64,000 nt of DNA, from contig NZ_FOKB01000001.1 in the NCBI RefSeq assembly GCF_900111895.1, positions 372,001-436,000 of the forward strand, given 5' to 3'. The DNA is from Pseudomonas simiae (GTDB lineage Bacteria > Pseudomonadota > Gammaproteobacteria > Pseudomonadales > Pseudomonadaceae). Positions 43,810 through 51,821 of the stretch are shown in pieces (position 1 is the first letter of the stretch; each line of letters starts with the position of its first letter). The position numbers and the translations under genes were made by a program. The notes below the pieces were generated by a model. That model saw only the letters and a program-made list of their open reading frames with translations, did no database searches and had not been told where the DNA came from.

Positions 43810-44963
43810 GATTTTTTCCCCGGCAAGGTGCCCATCAGTTTGCAGATGATGCCCAGCATGATTTCGTCGGCGCCGCCGCCGATCGACACCAGGCGCACAT
43901 CGCGATAAGCGCGGGCCACGGGGTTGTCCCACATAAAGCCCATGCCGCCCCAGTATTGCAGGCAACTGTCGCTGACTTCGCGGCCCAGGCGCCCGGCCTT
44001 GAGCTTGGCCATGGAGGCCAGGCGGGTGACGTCCTGGCCTTTGATGTATTGCTCGGTGGCCTGATAGACCAGCGCGCGCAGGCATTCGATTTCGGTGGAG
44101 AGCTCAGCCAAGCGAAAGTGAATGACCTGGTTATCGATCAGCGCCTTGCCGAAGGTCTGGCGTTCTTTGCAGTAGTCGATGGTGCTGTCGATGCAGTGCT
44201 CCAGGCCCTTGATCATATTGGCCGCGCCAAACAGGCGTTCTTCCTGGAACTGCAGCATCTGCATCATGAACCCCGCGCCTTCATGGCCGATGCGGTTGCG
44301 CTGCGGCACGCGCACGTCGTCGAAGAACACCTGGGCGGTCTCGGAGCTGTGCATGCCAAGCTTTTCCAGGGGCGGGCTGACGCTGATGCCGGGGGTGTTC
44401 ATCGGCACCATGATCAGCGACTTGTTGATGTGCGGTTTGTCGTCGGAAGTGTTGGCCAGCAGGCAGATGAAGTCGGCGCTGGGTGAGTTGGTGATCCACA
44501 TTTTGCTGCCGTTGATCACGTAGTCGTCGCCGTCCTTGCGCGCATGGGTCTTGAGCCCGGCCACGTCGGAGCCGGCGCCGGTTTCCGAGACGCCGATGCA
44601 GCCGACCTGCTCGCCGCTGATGGCCGGACGCAGGAATTCGTCGCGCAGTTCATCGCTGCCGAAGCGGGCGAGGGCGGGGGTGCACATGTCGGTCTGCACG
44701 CCGATGGACATGGGAATGCCGCCGCAGCGAATGGTGCCGAACTCTTCGGCGGCGACGATGGAATAGCTGTAGTCCAGGCCCATGCCACCGAATTTCTCCG
44801 GCTTGGAAATGCCCAGCAGACCGAGGTCGCCAGCCTTGCGGAAGATCTCATGGATGGGAAAGCGTCCGGCTTTTTCCCATGCGTCCACATGGGGGTTGAT
44901 CTCACGGTCGACGAAGGCGCGGACGGTGCGGCGCAGTGCCTGGTGTTCTTGGGTAAAGATCAT
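43806..44963 (-). CDS. atuD: AtuD, citronellyl-CoA dehydrogenase
   Basis: This 385-residue acyl-CoA dehydrogenase has the FAD/substrate segments GCIGVSETGAGSDVAGLKT and WITNSPSADF and the C-terminal QYWGGMGFMWDNPVARAYRDVRLVSIGGGADEIM. It oxidises citronellyl-CoA to geranyl-CoA. Its spacing is 13 bp from atuC, and the ATG overlaps nothing. Family and place support AtuD over LiuA. Confidence 0.9.
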   Translation of the reverse strand: MIFTQEHQALRRTVRAFVDREINPHVDAWEKAGRFPIHEIFRKAGDLGLLGISKPEKFGGMGLDYSYSIVAAEEFGTIRCGGIPMSIGVQTDMCTPALARFGSDELRDEFLRPAISGEQVGCIGVSETGAGSDVAGLKTHARKDGDDYVINGSKMWITNSPSADFICLLANTSDDKPHINKSLIMVPMNTPGISVSPPLEKLGMHSSETAQVFFDDVRVPQRNRIGHEGAGFMMQMLQFQEERLFGAANMIKGLEHCIDSTIDYCKERQTFGKALIDNQVIHFRLAELSTEIECLRALVYQATEQYIKGQDVTRLASMAKLKAGRLGREVSDSCLQYWGGMGFMWDNPVARAYRDVRLVSIGGGADEIMLGIICKLMGTLPGKKS

Positions 44964-44976
44964 TTTTATTGTTCTC

Positions 44977-46593
44977 CTAAAAACGCGCTACACCGAAGGT
45001 ATTGGCTTGCAACTCACGCACCTGCGCCTCGTGGCAGATATCCAGCAGAAAGCCCAGCAAGGTCCGTGTATCCCGTGGATCAATCAGCCCGTCGTCCCAC
45101 AAATTGGCACTGCCATAAAGCGCGGTGGATTGGCTGTCGAGCTTCTGTGCGGTGACCTGCTCCAGCATGTCCAGCACCTTGGGGTCCGGCACCAGGCCGT
45201 CCTTCAACTGCTTGGCCTCAGTGACGATGCGCAGCACTTTGCCCGCCTGCGCACCGCCCATCACCGCCGTGCGGCTGTTGGGCCAGGCGAAGATAAAGCG
45301 CGGGTCCAGGCCGCGGCCGCACATTGCATAGTTGCCGGCGCCGTAGGAGCCGCCCACCACAATCGTGAGTTTAGGCACTCGTGCATTGGCCACCGCCTGG
45401 ATCATCTTCGCGCCGTGCTTGATCACGCCTTGCTGCTCTGACTCGGTGCCGACCATGAAGCCAGTGGTGTTGTGCAAGAACAGCAGCGGCGTGCGGCTTT
45501 GGTCGCACAGTTGGATAAAGTGTGCGGCCTTGGTCGCGCCCTTGGGCGTGATCGGGCCGTTGTTGCCGATCACCCCGACGGCGTGGCCTTGGATGTGCAG
45601 GTGGCCGCAGACGGTGTGGGCGTCGAACTCGCCTTTGAATTCAAGGAAGCGGGAGCCGTCGGCCAGGCGCGCGAGGATTTCGCGGACGTCGTAGGGTTTC
45701 TTCGGGTCGTCAGGGATCAGGCCCAGCAGTTCTTCGATGGGATACAGGGGTTCTGCGTAAGCACGGTTTGGCACCATTGGCAGGTGATCATTCCAGGGCA
45801 ACAGGCCGACGATGTCCCGTGCGATGCGCACACCGTCGGCGTCATTTTCCGCCAGGTATTCGGCGGTGCCGGCGGTGTGTGCGTGCATCTCTGCGCCGCC
45901 CAGTTCTTCATCGGTGGCCACTTCGCCGGTTGCGGCCTTGAGCAGCGGCGGGCCCGCGAGGAACAGTTTGGCCCGGCCACGCACCACCACCACGTAATCC
46001 GACAGCCCCGGCTGATAGGCACCGCCCGCCGTGGCCGAGCCATGCACCACGGTGATCTGCGGCAAACCCATGGCCGACATGCGCGCCTGGTTGGCGAAGC
46101 TGCGCGCGCCCTCGACGAAAATCTCGGCGGCGTAGTTGAGGTTGGCGCCGCCGCTTTCGGCCAGGGTCACCACGGGCAGTTTGTTCTCCATCGCGATGTG
46201 TTGCAGGCGCAGAGATTTCTTCAGGCCGGTGGGGGAAATGGTGCCGCCCTTGATCGCGCTGTTATTGGCCACCACCAGCATGCGCACGCCCCTGACGTAG
46301 CCGATGCCGGCGATCAACCCACCGCCGGCGGCGCTGCCATCCTTGTCGTCGTGCAGCTTGTAGCCGGCCAGGCTGGCCAGTTCCAGGAACGGCGCGCCGG
46401 GGTCCAGCAACAGGGCGAGACGCTCGCGGGGCAGCAGTTGGCCGCGCTTGTCGAACTTGGGCTTGGCTTCCTGAGCCTTGGCGAGCAGGGTGTGTTCCAA
46501 CTGGTGAAGGTGGGCGATGGCCGCCAGCATGGCCTCGCGATTTTGCGCGAACTGGGCGTGGTGGGTGTCGATCAAGGACTCGATTACCGGCAT
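44977..46593 (-). CDS. atuC: AtuC, geranyl-CoA carboxylase beta subunit
   Basis: This 538-residue carboxyltransferase has N- and C-terminal crotonase-like halves: FDKRGQLLPRERLALLLDPGAPFLELASLAGY, ESGGANLNYAAEIF, GSATAGGAYQPGLSDYVVVV and later GSYGAGNYAMCGRGLDPRFIFAWPNSRTAVMGG. It moves carboxyl from AtuF biotin to geranyl-CoA. The AYQPGLSDY segment is unlike the AYVPAMSDE form I expect in methylcrotonyl-CoA carboxylase, which fits the larger substrate. Confidence 0.9.
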   Translation of the reverse strand: MPVIESLIDTHHAQFAQNREAMLAAIAHLHQLEHTLLAKAQEAKPKFDKRGQLLPRERLALLLDPGAPFLELASLAGYKLHDDKDGSAAGGGLIAGIGYVRGVRMLVVANNSAIKGGTISPTGLKKSLRLQHIAMENKLPVVTLAESGGANLNYAAEIFVEGARSFANQARMSAMGLPQITVVHGSATAGGAYQPGLSDYVVVVRGRAKLFLAGPPLLKAATGEVATDEELGGAEMHAHTAGTAEYLAENDADGVRIARDIVGLLPWNDHLPMVPNRAYAEPLYPIEELLGLIPDDPKKPYDVREILARLADGSRFLEFKGEFDAHTVCGHLHIQGHAVGVIGNNGPITPKGATKAAHFIQLCDQSRTPLLFLHNTTGFMVGTESEQQGVIKHGAKMIQAVANARVPKLTIVVGGSYGAGNYAMCGRGLDPRFIFAWPNSRTAVMGGAQAGKVLRIVTEAKQLKDGLVPDPKVLDMLEQVTAQKLDSQSTALYGSANLWDDGLIDPRDTRTLLGFLLDICHEAQVRELQANTFGVARF

Positions 46594-46596
46594 GGT

Positions 46597-47469
46597 CTAT
46601 TTCTCCGCCTTGAGCACATCCGGCAGGTAGGCACGGTGAAAGCCATTGAAGGGTTCGCTCGGTGCCTGCGCCTTGTGCAACGGCCAGGCGCGGCTGCCCA
46701 GGCTGGCCGCACCGTCGATGCGCAAAGTGCTGCCACTGATGAAGGCGGCGGCGGGGCTGAGCAGGAACACGATGGCCGCGCTGACTTCCGATTCGGTGCC
46801 GATGCGCTTGAGCGGCACGTGTTCGCGCAAGGTCGGGATCACCGCCTTGAACGCGCCTTCGTAGGTGTCCATGCCGCTGGAGGCGATCCAGCCCGGCGCC
46901 ACGGCATTGACCCGTACCCCGGCGTAACCCCATTCGAAGGCGGCGGTCTTGGTGAAGTTGTCCATGCCCGCGCGCGCCGCACCCGAGTGGCCCATGCCGG
47001 GCATGCCCCCCCACATGTCCGCGAGCATGTTGACGATGGCGCCGCCATGCTTGCTCATGGATTGGTTGAACACTTCCCGCGCCACCAGGAAGCCGCCGAC
47101 GAGGTTGGTGCGGATTACGGTTTCGAAGCCTTTTTGGTTGATCGCCGCCAGCGGTGACGGATATTGGCCCCCCGCATTATTGACCAGGCCGTGGATCGGG
47201 CCGTGGGCATGAATGATGTGTTTGACCAGCGCCTTTACGGCCTCTTCATCGCGAATGTCGCACGCCTGCCACGCGGCGCTGCCGCCATCTTCGGCGATCT
47301 CGATCGCGACGTTTTGCAGCTTTTCCGGCTTGCGTCCCACCAGGATCACCTTGGCACCCAAGGCCGCCAACTCATGGGCGGTACAGCGGCCAATACCGCT
47401 GCCACCGCCGGTGACCATCACGGTGTGCCCGTGGAACAGGTTGGCTTTGAAGATCGAGTCGAAGGCCAC
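46597..47469 (-). CDS. atuB: AtuB, short-chain dehydrogenase/reductase of the 2,4-dienoyl-CoA-reductase type
   Basis: This 290-residue SDR has a nucleotide motif VTGGGSGIG near residue 20 and NNAGG. The usual YxxxK dyad is missing: the segment MGHSGAARAGMDNFTKT puts S162 and R166 in those places, like the Ser-x-x-x-Lys pattern of 2,4-dienoyl-CoA reductases. The start is GTG at 47469, seven bases after AGGAG and 13 bp after the atuA stop. Its exact step in citronellol breakdown is not settled. Confidence 0.83.
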   Translation of the reverse strand: MAFDSIFKANLFHGHTVMVTGGGSGIGRCTAHELAALGAKVILVGRKPEKLQNVAIEIAEDGGSAAWQACDIRDEEAVKALVKHIIHAHGPIHGLVNNAGGQYPSPLAAINQKGFETVIRTNLVGGFLVAREVFNQSMSKHGGAIVNMLADMWGGMPGMGHSGAARAGMDNFTKTAAFEWGYAGVRVNAVAPGWIASSGMDTYEGAFKAVIPTLREHVPLKRIGTESEVSAAIVFLLSPAAAFISGSTLRIDGAASLGSRAWPLHKAQAPSEPFNGFHRAYLPDVLKAEK

Positions 47470-47482
47470 GGCAACGCTCCTG

Positions 47483-49261
47483 TCAGGTGAGTGAATCTGC
47501 GATGTGTTGCGGCACGGCGATGGGGATTTCCAGCAGTTGCTGGGCGAAGGCTTTGCCCTGCGGGTCGATGCGCAGGCTGGCGATGCCGCCGCCGCCCAAG
47601 GCGTTTTCCAGCAGGAAGTTGAGGCTGTGGCTGCCGGGTAAATACCAGCGCTCGACGCGACCGTGAACGGGGTCCAGCACATGGCCCATCCAGTCGACGA
47701 TCACTTCCGGGGTCAGCGCTTCGGCGATCCAGGGCAAGTACTCGGGGTCGCGGGCGATCACGCCGATGTTGCTGTGGTTGCCCTTGTCGCCGGAACGCGC
47801 CACGGCCAGTTTCACCAGAGGGACGCTGGCGTCGGCGCGGCCTCGGGGCTTGGGTGGGTCAATCGGTGCATCGGGCAGGGCGGGGGCGTCGGCAACCGGC
47901 AGGGAGCAGGTGTGGCGTTTGTCCTGCAAGTCGATCAACAGCTGGCAGGCGGATTTATCGATCAGGAATGAAAACAGCCGGATCAACGGGTACACGGTTG
48001 GCCGTCCGCCCACGATGCCGGTCAGGCCCGGCGCCATGCCGGTGGCGGCTTGAGCGATCTCACGTGCGAACAGCACCAATGCCTGTTTGCTCGGGTGACG
48101 CACCGCCAGTTTCACCACCACTTCGCGGCAGTCCTGACGCTTCGCGTGGGCGCCATAGGTCGCTTCACTGCCGAGCAGTTCGATATTCACCTCGGTGTAG
48201 GGCGCCCAACCGCGTTGGCTGAACAGTTCCGAGGTCTTGTGGATGATGGCCTGGCTGACCCGCTCGGCCTTTGCCACCGCATCGATCCCGGCGATCAGGC
48301 AACTGGCGGTGCAGCGGAAGCCGTCCGGGTAGGTGGCGCTGACCTTGTACTGATCGGTGGGCGGCAAGCCCCTGGCGCCGTGCAGGCGCACACAGTTTTT
48401 GCCTTGCTGCTGCAACTTGACCTGGCTGAAGTCGCAGATCACATCGGGCAGCAGATAGGCCCGCGGGTCACCGATCTCATACAGCAACTGCTCGGCCACG
48501 CTGAGTTCGCTGATCAACCCGCCCGTGCCGTCGACCTTGCCGACGGTGAACTGCCCGTCGGCGCCGACTTCTACGATGGGAAAACCGATGTGTTCGTAGT
48601 CCGGCACATCGCGCCAATCGGTGAAATTACCGCCGGTACACTGTGCGCCGCATTCGATGATATGCCCGGCCAATGCGGCTTGGGCGAGGCGGTCGTAGTC
48701 TTGCCAGGACCAGTTGAACTCATGCACCAGCGCCGCGCTGACCACGGCGCTGTCCACCACGCGACCTGTGATGACGATATCCGCGCCCAGTGCCAGTGCC
48801 TGGGTAATGCCCGGTGCGCCGAGGTAGGCGTTGGCGGACACGCACACCGGTGGCAACGGCGTGCCGTTGAACATGTCCGTGATGCCGTGCAGTTGCTTGA
48901 GTTGGGGGAGCAGGTCATCGCCCAGCAGCACGGCGATGTTCAGTTTGATACCTGCTTTGTCGCAGGCCGCTTGCAGGGCGGCGGCGCAGGCCTGGGGATG
49001 GATACCGCCGGCATTGCTGATCACACGAATGCCCTGGCGCTGGATATCCGCCAGCAAGGGCGTGAGCACTTCGACAAAATCCGTCGCGTAGCCCGCCTGG
49101 GGATCTTTCATGCGCGCGCCGGCGAGGATCGACAGGGTGACTTCCGCCAGGTAGTCGAACACCAGGTAATCCAGCTTGCCGCCGTGCACCAACTGGGCAG
49201 CGGCGGTGCAGGTGTCGCCCCAGAAGGCGCTGGCACAGCCGATACGAACTGTCTTGCTCAT
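47483..49261 (-). CDS. atuA: AtuA, acyclic terpene utilisation protein (DUF1446)
   Basis: This 592-residue protein has the AtuA N-terminal domain ([52 protein letters not shown]) and a smaller C-terminal domain ([34 protein letters not shown]). AtuA is the first gene of the operon and is required for growth on citronellol; a role with AtuB-like SDRs or acyl-CoA processing is suggested, but the reaction is unproven. It is the gene that sets this cluster apart from the leucine (liu) cluster. Confidence 0.93.
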   Translation of the reverse strand: MSKTVRIGCASAFWGDTCTAAAQLVHGGKLDYLVFDYLAEVTLSILAGARMKDPQAGYATDFVEVLTPLLADIQRQGIRVISNAGGIHPQACAAALQAACDKAGIKLNIAVLLGDDLLPQLKQLHGITDMFNGTPLPPVCVSANAYLGAPGITQALALGADIVITGRVVDSAVVSAALVHEFNWSWQDYDRLAQAALAGHIIECGAQCTGGNFTDWRDVPDYEHIGFPIVEVGADGQFTVGKVDGTGGLISELSVAEQLLYEIGDPRAYLLPDVICDFSQVKLQQQGKNCVRLHGARGLPPTDQYKVSATYPDGFRCTASCLIAGIDAVAKAERVSQAIIHKTSELFSQRGWAPYTEVNIELLGSEATYGAHAKRQDCREVVVKLAVRHPSKQALVLFAREIAQAATGMAPGLTGIVGGRPTVYPLIRLFSFLIDKSACQLLIDLQDKRHTCSLPVADAPALPDAPIDPPKPRGRADASVPLVKLAVARSGDKGNHSNIGVIARDPEYLPWIAEALTPEVIVDWMGHVLDPVHGRVERWYLPGSHSLNFLLENALGGGGIASLRIDPQGKAFAQQLLEIPIAVPQHIADSLT

Positions 49262-49297
49262 GAGAAATCCTTCCTCGAATGGCTGTGGGCGAGACTA

Positions 49298-49356
49298 CCA
49301 AGCAAGCGCTTGGTTTGTAAACGCCAGTCACAAGTTTTAGCCAAGCGCTTGCTTGG
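49298..49356. promoter_or_regulatory. Two inverted AtuR operator copies and the atuR promoter
   Basis: CCAAGCAAGCGCTTGG (49298-49313) and its inverse CCAAGCGCTTGCTTGG (49341-49356) are exact 16-bp inverted copies, centres 43 bp apart, each holding the palindrome CAAGCGCTTG. AtuR of P. aeruginosa is known to bind two inverted-repeat sites in this gap. The right copy contains TTGCTT (49349-49354), which with TAAATT (49372-49377) and a 17-bp spacer forms a likely sigma-70 promoter for atuR, so autorepression is expected. Confidence 0.85.
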
Positions 49357-49414
49357 GTGGCCGCCACGGCCTAAATTGCCGGCCAAGACGTCCGTGGAAG
49401 TAGAGGAGAGAGGC

Positions 49415-50038
49415 ATGGATGAGCATAAAGCCCTGCGGGTGATGCGCACCATGGTTGAAGCCGGCCAACTGACCGACCCCGACAGCGCCCGGGGCAAGCT
49501 GCTGCAGACCGCGGCCCACCTGTTTCGCAACAAGGGCTTCGAGCGCACGACGGTGCGCGACCTGGCCAGCGCCGTGGGCATCCAGTCCGGCAGCATCTTT
49601 CATCACTTCAAGAGCAAGGACGAGATCTTGCGCGCGGTGATGGAAGAAACCATCCATTACAACACCGCGATGATGCGCGCTTCCCTTGAGGAAGCCAGCA
49701 ACGTGCGTGAGCGTGTATTGGCGCTGATTCGCTGTGAATTGCAGTCGATCATGGGCGGCAGCGGCGAGGCCATGGCGGTGCTGGTCTACGAATGGCGTTC
49801 GCTGTCGGCCGAAGGCCAGGCCCAGGTGCTGGCCCTGCGTGATGTGTATGAGGCGATCTGGCTGCAGGTACTGGGTGAGGCCAAGGACGCCGGCTATATC
49901 CGGGGCGATGTATTTATTACCCGGCGTTTCCTCACCGGTGCCTTGTCCTGGACCACCACTTGGTTCCGCGCCGAGGGCAGCCTGACGCTTGAGCAGTTGG
50001 CCGAAGAAGCCCTGTTAATGGTTCTGAAAGCCGATTGA
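49415..50038 (+). CDS. atuR: AtuR, TetR-family repressor of the atu operon
   Basis: This 207-residue regulator has a TetR HTH (GKLLQTAAHLFRNKGFERTTVRDLASAVGIQSGSIFHHFKSKDEIL) and a C-terminal ligand domain. Divergent from atuA, with two operator copies between, it should repress both until a terpene acyl-CoA binds. The ATG at 49415 follows GAGGAGAG. The same frame is open far upstream, but that part is antisense to atuA and has no start signal. Confidence 0.9.
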   Translation: MDEHKALRVMRTMVEAGQLTDPDSARGKLLQTAAHLFRNKGFERTTVRDLASAVGIQSGSIFHHFKSKDEILRAVMEETIHYNTAMMRASLEEASNVRERVLALIRCELQSIMGGSGEAMAVLVYEWRSLSAEGQAQVLALRDVYEAIWLQVLGEAKDAGYIRGDVFITRRFLTGALSWTTTWFRAEGSLTLEQLAEEALLMVLKAD

Positions 50039-50132
50039 GGTGCAAGCTATTAATTTGCCGATGGAAAGTTGTCTCGCCAGACGAAAACGCCTAGCTTATC
50101 GCCATTAGCGTTTTTGAACGGTGTGTGCCTTG

Positions 50133-50921
50133 ATGTTTTCGCCATGGCGGCTGGCTGCAGGACTTACCTTTTGGGCACTGGGCACCGCGTGGTGGGGGCA
50201 GGCTTCGGCTGCGCAACTGGTCCGCATCGGCGCGGCACATTTCCCGCCCTACACCGTGCGCCCCGAGCAGGGTGCCGATACCGGGTTGCTGCCGCAACTG
50301 GTCGAGGCCCTGAACGCCTCGCAAACCGACTACCAATTTGTACTGGTGCCCACCTCTATCCCGCGACGTTTTCGCGATTTCGAGCAGGGCCGGGTGGATA
50401 TGGCCATCTTCGAAAACCCTGACTGGGGCTGGCAGAAGATTCCCCACACCACGGTCGATATGGGCCTGGAAGACGCAGAGATTTTTGTCGCCCAACGTGA
50501 GGCCGGTCGCGACCAAAGCTATTTCGCTGACCTCAAGGGCAAACGCCTGGCGGTATTCAGCGGTTATCACTACGCCTTCGCCAACTTCAACCCCGACCCC
50601 AAGTACATGGCGGAGCACTTCAACGCCACGTTGACCTACTCCCATGACAGCAACCTGCTGATGGTTGCGCGCGGGCGTGCCGACATTGCCTTGGTGACCC
50701 GTTCGTACTTGAGTGACTTTATGGTGCGCAATGCGGAGATGGCGGGGCAGTTCCTGGTGTCGGAGCGCATCGACCAGGTGTATCACCACTTCGCGCTACT
50801 GCGCCCGAAAGCACCGATCACGGGGGAGGCCTTTTCCGCATTGCTCAAACGCTTGCGTGATGATGGCGAGATGCTGAAGATTTTCGAGCCGTACCGCATT
50901 GATGTGACGGCGGTACCCTGA
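50133..50921 (+). CDS. Periplasmic solute-binding protein, orphan (SBP_bac_3 type)
   Basis: This 262-residue protein has a signal peptide (MFSPWRLAAGLTFWALGTAWWGQASA, cleavage likely before AQLVRIG) and a type-3 solute-binding domain (LVRIGAAHFPPYTVRPEQGADTGLLPQLVEALNAS; GRADIALVTRSYLSDF). No permease or ATPase gene lies beside it. It may bind amino acids or act as a sensor-type binder. The ATG at 50133 is the start that gives a normal signal peptide; no strong ribosome site was seen. Confidence 0.82.
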   Translation: MFSPWRLAAGLTFWALGTAWWGQASAAQLVRIGAAHFPPYTVRPEQGADTGLLPQLVEALNASQTDYQFVLVPTSIPRRFRDFEQGRVDMAIFENPDWGWQKIPHTTVDMGLEDAEIFVAQREAGRDQSYFADLKGKRLAVFSGYHYAFANFNPDPKYMAEHFNATLTYSHDSNLLMVARGRADIALVTRSYLSDFMVRNAEMAGQFLVSERIDQVYHHFALLRPKAPITGEAFSALLKRLRDDGEMLKIFEPYRIDVTAVP

Positions 50922-50922
50922 G

Positions 50923-50946
50923 TGTGGGAGCAGGCCTGCTCCCACA
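50923..50946. terminator. Perfect 24-bp palindrome between convergent genes (solo REP core)
   Basis: The sequence from TGTGGGAGCAGG to its exact inverse CCTGCTCCCACA has no spacer. It resembles a collapsed REP doublet. It starts 1 bp after the binding-protein stop and ends 17 bp before the pvdS stop, so it can act as a transcript end for both. Confidence 0.65.
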
Positions 50947-50963
50947 TTTCCTACAGCGGTGTG

Positions 50964-51515
50964 TCACACCCTACGTGCAAACGTATCGCTATGGCTGCCC
51001 GACACTTTGCGGCAGTGCACCAGCGCATCCCGGATCATGAAGTTCACCAGGGTCGGCGATACGCCAAGTTCCTTGGCGATGTCCTTTTGCGGCACGCCGT
51101 GCAGGCGGTACATCTCGAACGCGTAGCGGGTGCGTTGCGGCAGCTCCGTCAGGGCGTCGGCGATGTTTTCCAGGGTGTTGAAATTGATGTGCGAGGTTTC
51201 CGGTGAAGCGCCGTGAATAACCACATTCAAGCCTTCCTCTTCCGTCCCGGAGTATTTGAGCTCCAGGGCCTGCTTGCGGTAGTGATCGATCGCCAGGTTG
51301 CGCACGATCTGGAACAGATAACTCAATTGAGCCTTGAACGATGACGTGATCGTCGGCGCCGACTGCAGCCGGAAGTAGGCGTCCTGCACTACGTCTTCGG
51401 CACGGGAGCGGCAGCCGGTAATACGTGCCGCGATCTTCACCAGGATCAGCCGATTATCGACGAATGCCTGGAGAAGCGGTGAGTCGCACCTGCCTGTGGA
51501 TACTTGTTCCGTCAT
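50964..51515 (-). CDS. pvdS: PvdS, iron-starvation sigma factor
   Basis: This 183-residue ECF sigma factor has region 2 (LILVKIAARITGCRSRAEDVVQDAYFRLQSAPTITSSFKAQLSYLFQIVRNLAIDHYRKQALELKYSG) and region 4 (LTELPQRTRYAFEMYRLHGVPQKDIAKELGVSPTLVNFMIRDALVHCRK), near-identical to known PvdS. It directs pyoverdine gene transcription and is held by FpvR in the family. The ATG at 51515 (MTEQVSTGRCD) follows AAGGTGA; an upstream GTG lies inside that ribosome site. Confidence 0.97.
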   Translation of the reverse strand: MTEQVSTGRCDSPLLQAFVDNRLILVKIAARITGCRSRAEDVVQDAYFRLQSAPTITSSFKAQLSYLFQIVRNLAIDHYRKQALELKYSGTEEEGLNVVIHGASPETSHINFNTLENIADALTELPQRTRYAFEMYRLHGVPQKDIAKELGVSPTLVNFMIRDALVHCRKVSGSHSDTFARRV

Positions 51516-51587
51516 GGAAATCACCTTGTCGCAAAAGAAGTCAGGGGAGGGCGTCCTTGCTGAGGCCTCCTACACATCGGGCAACAA

Positions 51588-51618
51588 ATTATGCTGAATG
51601 ATAATGATTGTCAAATGA
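51588..51618 (-). promoter_or_regulatory. pvdS promoter with overlapping Fur box
   Basis: On the minus strand TTGACA (51609-51614) is a perfect -35, followed 15 bp later by CATAAT (51588-51593) as -10. A 19-bp Fur-box-like sequence (51600-51618, reading ATAATGATTG on the plus strand; 13 of 19 positions match the consensus) covers the -35. Iron-loaded Fur should therefore block RNA polymerase here. Confidence 0.82.
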
Positions 51619-51682
51619 GAAGGCGAACTAATCTTATGCTTTCTTGTTAGGTGTGAACCACGTCTCGCTCGTACCCGGCGAC

Positions 51683-51706
51683 TAATTATTTGCTGGTGCC
51701 GTCCGT
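51683..51706 (+). promoter_or_regulatory. PvdS-dependent promoter (iron-starvation box) of pvdG-pvdL
   Basis: CTAATT at 51682-51687, a 16-bp spacer and CGT at 51704-51706 match the iron-starvation pattern TAAAT-N16-CGT with one change in the -35. It is about 60 bp before the small upstream ORF and 110 bp before pvdG. Confidence 0.8.
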
Positions 51707-51767
51707 TCTTCTGGGTGACAGGTCCGTTAGTAAAACGGCCAAGGACCAGCACCCGCAGGAGGACGAA

Positions 51768-51821
51768 ATGGGTTTTTATCGTGCATACAGCGTGTTTCAG
51801 TTTGGAGTCGTCACTCGATGA
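51768..51821 (+). CDS. 17-codon leader ORF coupled to pvdG
   Basis: [17 protein letters not shown] is read from an ATG six bases after a strong AGGAGGAC site. Its TGA overlaps the pvdG ATG (ATGA), so ribosomes finishing it could restart on pvdG. It lies downstream of the PvdS promoter, so it should be in the mRNA. The peptide is basic/aromatic and not like a classic attenuator. It may be a coupling device or a real small protein. Coding status is inferred from the ribosome site and overlap only. Confidence 0.5.
   Translation: MGFYRAYSVFQFGVVTR

Noticed and set aside
41047-49261. Reading the cluster as the leucine/isovalerate (liu) operon
   Set aside because: There is no HMG-CoA lyase (liuE), while a DUF1446 atuA, an SDR and a TetR repressor with atu-type operators are present. 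liuR is MerR-type.
48050-49414. A 450-codon upstream extension of the atuR frame
   Set aside because: It is antisense to atuA and has no ribosome site. The real ATG at 49415 has GAGGAGAG before it and starts a normal TetR protein.
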